Positions 54,901 through 60,900 of a DNA stretch of 64,000 bases are shown here, piece after piece. Both the position numbers and the translations under genes were made by a program. The notes under the pieces were generated by a model. The model saw only the letters and a list, made by a program, of their open reading frames with translations. It was not told the DNA's origin and did no database searches. Origin of the DNA: Steromphala cineraria. Its lineage: Eukaryota > Mollusca > Gastropoda > Trochida > Trochidae. The stretch lies in NCBI GenBank assembly GCA_916613615.1, contig OU744726.1, forward strand, positions 16,743,515-16,807,514, in the 5' to 3' direction. Each line of letters begins with the position of its first letter. Position 1 is the first letter of the stretch.

Positions 54901-57900
54901 TAACATGTGCATCTGTCATGATAAAGACGTTTCAGATGAGGTCATGATTTTTTACTTCTTGACTTTGACCTTGACGCAGCAATCAATTTTCTAAAATGTT
55001 AACCATGGTTTTAAAATTGTGATTGGTTAGATAGACCCTTCGATATTTCACATGAACATCTATGATGATGAGACCTATCATATTAGGTCATTTTTTGACC
55101 TTGTGACCTTGACCTTGACGCAGCAAGCATTTTTGGAATAGAGATTTACCTTTGATATTTCACATAGAATGAGGTTATGACTTCTGACCTCGTGACCTTA
55201 CGTCGGTGGCATCAGTGTTTCACAGTTTGTTATTATTTTTTAGGTAATTACCACAATTGTCGTGATGGCATTTGCACTACTTGCGATCAGTCATCCTGGT
55301 CATCTGCCAACGACAGTTGCAACTTGGTGACATTAACAAATGAAAATAAAGATACAATTGTCAATATCATGACACTGAACTCTCGTTACTGGATTGGATT
55401 GCACAGACTGTCAAGGAAGATCTGGATTAACGGTAATAATTTAATAATAATAAAGTACATTTATAATGCGCACAATCCAGACATGAAAGGTTTAAGCCCC
55501 TGTCACACTTCAGCGTATACTCACTGCGTACGAGTTGCGTATGGCAATTTCTTTCATACGCAGCAATACGCAGCCGTTCGCAGGACACGCAACTCATACG
55601 CACCTTGGTTGTATTAAAGTCGTTTCTTGTTCGTCGGCATGCGCTTATACCAGTTTCATACGCTTGATAGTTTTGGACATGCTCAAAACTATGCTGCGTA
55701 TGGTTAACACGCAATGCATCGGTTTTACTTCGGTCGAGAGCGGTACATGTACGTTAGGTAATCGTGATGAGTATGTACTTCAGACGCAGTGAGAGTTGAT
55801 GTCCCGAACCAACGCACTGATAGCGCATAGATAACATACCCAAAACGACCTTCAAGCAAATGTAGCACGAATGAAGAACGATCTTAAACCGAATGATAAC
55901 AATGGAAAAATGCATTGTCCGGTTTTTCCTAATGAGTAACGTACGACAAGCGTTCATAGCGTACAACGTGAATTTGACATAGATTCCATAACGAAAGGGT
56001 TGGTGAGCATAATACCTCTATGATACTATTTGATATATTTCTTTGTTTTTCCTTCTTTTATATAGCACTATAATATTGTAGTTTTAGAGAATTAAGAGTC
56101 GAAACTATCCAACAAAAACCCTTTTTACATGCGCACGTTTACTCCTAGGAGTATATTTACTCCTAGGAGTAAATATACTAACAGGGAGTAAACGTGCCAT
56201 GTAAACAGCCCAAAAGAGATTTACTTACAGGAGTATATTTACTCCTAGGAGTTAAATACTCCACCCCTAGAGGTAAAGTAAAAGTATATTTACTTTTACT
56301 CCTGTGACTATCCTGTCATTTTCTATAGTATTAGCATAGTTGAATGATTAGGTTGAGGTAAATGACTTGCATTTATATAGTTTTTAAACACTACTAGTGT
56401 GTTTTCATCAATAATAACTTACATTCAAGATTATTCTTTTCAACTTGTCGAGAGCATGTTTCTTGATGAAGGAAATGTGGTGTTTTTATGTTGGTGTCAT
56501 TCATTTAAAACCGAAAACCAGCTGCGTTCACTCCTTTTACACTAGAAGTTGATCGACCAAACAAAATTTATGGTAAAATTGTGTTAAATGCTTCTGTGCC
56601 TCAAGATTTCCATTTCACACATTGAGTTTTCTATGAAAAAATATACTTCTACCGTAAGCAAATCATGATATACTTAAGGGTCCTTAAATTCCAATGGAAC
56701 GTAAAGTAAATATACTTTTACTCCTAGGAGCAAAAATACTCCTAGGAGTAATTATACTCTCAGGAGTAAAGTGCGCATATAAAAAGGGCATATGATGACA
56801 ACCGCATGAAAATACACATTAAAATTAATTAACCATTTGTTTTAGAATTTCATTCAATCATTTATTAAAAGTAACAAAAAGTTGAGGATAGAAACCCAAC
56901 GAATGAAATATTTGTTCTACTAATTCTATTAAATCAAAGATGAGAAGAGATATATATAAAAATAGAAAGCATTACATTTTCATTTAAACAAAATCATAAA
57001 GAAGATAATTATTTGTTTTTAATGTTTTCATTGTAAACTTCTGTTTCAGACTACCAAATATACACTTAGACTAAACCTGTGTACTAATTAATTGTTTATA
57101 TAGGAGTTATCAGGGATAATCTTTCAGTCAAGTGTCTAGGTAATGAAACATTTTGAATAAATGTTTTACAAATGTAAGTTATCCTGGAAAAAGGCAGGTC
57201 CGGACCAAAAGCGACAGGATGAAACCGATACTATTGTTTCAGCAAGACATAACGAGTAAAAAAATCAGAGAGGGTAGAGAGAGCATGTAACAGAAAAGAT
57301 CCGACCTAAGCTTTAAAGGGGCAGTAGCACGTTTTTAGGGGGAATATAAGGTGATGTCAGGAAAATGGAAATAAATGGTTCCAATTGAAAGACAATGTAA
57401 TTAAACTAAATGAAACAGTAATAATTCGCATATATAATGTAATGTTTAGCCATGCTATTCCTTTTTCTTACACAAAATGAATTAAAGGTGTTCACAAAAA
57501 ATGGCCGCCAATGAATTCCATGTGAATCCTCATACTTTGTCCTCTGACTATTGGTGATTGACTTGGGTAATGATATTGTTGTCACTGTCAATATTATACG
57601 TTTAGCATTAACTTACAATTATTAGTGAAATATTTAGAATATAAAATTATCAAAAAACGTGCTACTGCCCCTTTAATGGGGAGAAGAATGTTCTTTTCTG
57701 ATATCTAAGTTCAAACAATTTACTAGTAAATACCTCAATCAAGGGGTATGTATTTGTACAGAAATGAACAAGTATCAGGCGAAAAATTCGGGCTGTCATT
57801 TAAGTAGGAACACCTATTACTCACATGTGAGAAATGCATTCAGTAAACCTAACTTTATTCAGTACACTTTTGTTTAAATGAATTGTCTTGCAGTTGGTAA

Positions 57901-60900
57901 CAAAGCTTTTCGTTTTCGCGAGATTCCTTTGTATAAACATATTACCTACGAAAACGTACTACAAACAAGAACAAATTGAAAATTATGTGAAGACGCAACG
58001 GCTCGGAAGATGCTCGCTTTGTATGCGCAAGGCATGCGGTAGACATAGGTTGTGTGCGTCTTGAGTATGGTTTGTATGCGCTTTGCATATGCAATCATCT
58101 CCCACAGTAAAGTGGGGATACGCAAACCATATGCATCTCCAACGCATCCCCAACGCAAAGAAACCGCAAAGTTCGTAAATCAGTCGCTCGATGTGCGGTA
58201 CAAGTAAGGCAAAATACGGTAAATTTTTGAGCGTACTGGTTGCGTTTGAAAATATTTCCATACGCAGCTCAAACGCACGCTTAAGTGTGACAGGGCCCTA
58301 AAGGCGCTACAACATGATTGGAAAGACAACACATAGTGAAAATTGTCAAGTCAGACATTTAATTAGAAGAGAGGTACGTTTTAAGGCTGGATTTAAACGT
58401 TTCGAAAGTTGGGCAGAGTTTGAGATCAGACGGAAGAGCATTTCGTAACATGATAAAAAACCGATTCATGTCAGTTCTGCTTTCCATAAAATGAAATATT
58501 TTCATATCTTGAATAGTTTTTTTACGAACGCTGTTGAATCCCTTTATTACTATAGAATGGTAAAACATATTTGAAATTCAACGTTCTCGGATGTTCTGTC
58601 AATTTATTTATTTTATTTGAAGAAAATGTTAATGTTAGTGATTACCAAAGAAAAATATTGTTCCCTGGCCGAACATTGTTTTTACAATGATGATGTCCTC
58701 AAATCAGAACATCTTTTATTATAATTAATAAAAACGCTAACCAGTAGGATATAGGAATGTCGGTCGGATACCTAAAAGTTCAATCCAAAATATCTGTTTC
58801 ACTTTCATTTAGGCTTTAGGACGTCCTTAAATTTGAAATGAACTTTATCGTTAGTAAAAAGTCTTTAACAATGTGCGGTTTCAAAGGTTCATACTGCTGT
58901 TACCAGTGTATGATCACTTTAATGAATACTTTCATGCATTACAACATTCTACATTGGATTATATTTACAATTAAGACACCAAATACAAGATTTGAAAAAT
59001 GCATATTTAGTATTATTGAAGAGTAAGTTTACCTGAATGTCCGTTTCCCTAGAGAAAGTGTCAAATGCTGGAACTATCACAAAATACAATTGCTTTTTCT
59101 GTCAGGTAACATTTGCTTGTAGAATATGTGTTTCTTAATTTTTGTCCCGGCGTAAAGTAGCCCTGCAATTGGGTTGGTGCATATGTAATTAATGTTTTCC
59201 ATCGCAAACGGCAAAACAATAATTGTTAAATAATCATGTACGATTTCATTACATAGGGAGTGAAGTCTACAATATCCATGGCGATAATCACAGATTCAGT
59301 CCGAAGTGCTTGACTGTTTTGTACAATGGTTACAATCTGAGACAGTATTGGAGATCATGTACCTGGAATGTACGTGCATTGTGTGTCAACAACAAAACTG
59401 CAACTGGTTTGTATCTTAACGCTCTATAGGTCATATTTAAGTGACATATGCGTAGAGTAAGTTGTTGTGAAACGTATATTTGTTACTTTTTTTTATAATT
59501 TAGTTATGAACTAAAAGTCAAATCGGAATTTATTAAGATCTATATCGCTTCGTTAGCTTATAGTGAAGCAATATAGATCTTATTTATGCTGATCATCAAG
59601 CTAATGCTAGTGATCCAATATCATTTTTTTAAAAAGCCGATTTAAATCAGTGTGGTGCAGCAACTAACTGGCCCTTGAGTTAGTTACTACAAGATGCGTC
59701 AGAAGGGGAGTGTGCGTTTGGCCATTTAGTATTAAATTCGCAAATAAGAAAATTAACGTCATATAAACACTGTCGAAGGTTTATAGCCAAATTGTTTTAA
59801 AACATTATATAGCAAAATCGTTTTGAGCAGTTTCCAAGGTTTATTTGACCCACCTACTGTCATAAAGTTTTCAGATTCGTGAATTCTAACCCTTAAGTAA
59901 CTATTTTACTACCTACCATACCCCTATGGTATTAATACAATAACAACATCATTCGCAAAACTGGTATTCTAAAGCACTTACATGTAATTTCTCAGCTTCA
60001 GAGCAAATGAAAAAGTTCATCTTTATTGTTTAAAGAAATAGAAGAAAGATAAGATTGCGAAGACCTCAATGAGAAGTTGGTCGCTGATTCTGTTATATGA
60101 TATTCAACTCGCAGTGTGACAAAGCATAGTTTACAAGCTTGACTGCTGTGCAGCCATTAATTCGGAACGTACCCTAAACTGTAAGATTGTAACAAAAGAA
60201 CCCTGACAATAACATCCTGCTACATCAGCGTATGTGTCTCCGCTTTATGCTACAACTCATCCCCTGACATCATTCTATAGAATCTGCTATATATAGCAAG
60301 CCAATCAAATGATGCCCTTTTAGCGATAGCGGCAAACTTGTTTCTTTGCTTCCTTCCGCGTGTTCATCGCGTGATTCAAATTAACCAATGGCAGTGCTAT
60401 TAGATAATAAATCTGATTCTCATGGCAGGCTCCCGTTCAGCTCCAAATCGCGCTCTCTTAGATATCCACGAGCGACAACACTAGACAATAGTGTATGGAG
60501 TTCGACTGACTGAAACAGACAAGCTATAAAAAGCGCTGCGTAACCACCCGTCAGCGATACGGCTGAATACCATAGCAGGATATTTGGGGATTAGTTGTAG
60601 CATAACGCGGAGACATAAACGCTGATTTAGCAGGATGTGACAATTATAGCAAAAAATTACCAAAGATACTTATAAAATTATGAAGTATATTTGCGAGAGT
60701 AAAAACTCAGTTAAATTTTTGTACTCTGCCAAACTAAGATAATTACTTTAAGGTAAGTTTGAATTTAATACTACTTTATTCAAACCGGATTGGAATATCA
60801 TTGGTGTAAAAAGATATGACATCATCTTCTGCAAGTCTGCAAGAAGAAAAGATGATATCGTCGTTAAGCGCATTTCATGAATGCGCAATCGTACATTAGT

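Larger units (their letters stand above)
55495..58298. mobile_element. 2.8-kb TIR transposon (CCCTGTCACACTT ends), with nested insertions
   Basis: Left end agcccctgtcacacttcagcg... and right end, as reverse complement, gggccctgtcacacttaagcg share a subterminal region rich in tacgcagc/gcgtatg words. Flanking TA dinucleotides would fit a Tc1/mariner-type target. Nested in it are the elements at 56118-56789 and 57313-57676. No intact transposase frame was found. Confidence 0.72.
55433..58620 (-). mobile_element. LINE 3' end remnant, split by a younger transposon
   Basis: On the minus strand 58568-58359 reads MLRNALPSDLKLCPTFETF followed by KSSLKTYLSSN and a stop, matching the common C-terminal end of LINE reverse transcriptases (N-x-LP...FK..LK..L). 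Its 3' UTR runs to 58299 and resumes at 55494, ending in a (tta)n tail at 55436-55452. The 2.8 kb between is a TIR transposon. The 3' UTR words gcgccttta and gtgcgcattataaatgtact are typical of mollusc LINE tails (from memory). Confidence 0.55.

Noticed and set aside
57104..57139. Possible 36-nt phase-1 microexon in gene C (ends with donor gtaatg)
   Set aside because: It would sit inside the nested transposons and break the CTLD; joining exons 55432 and 59257 directly gives a perfect lectin domain.
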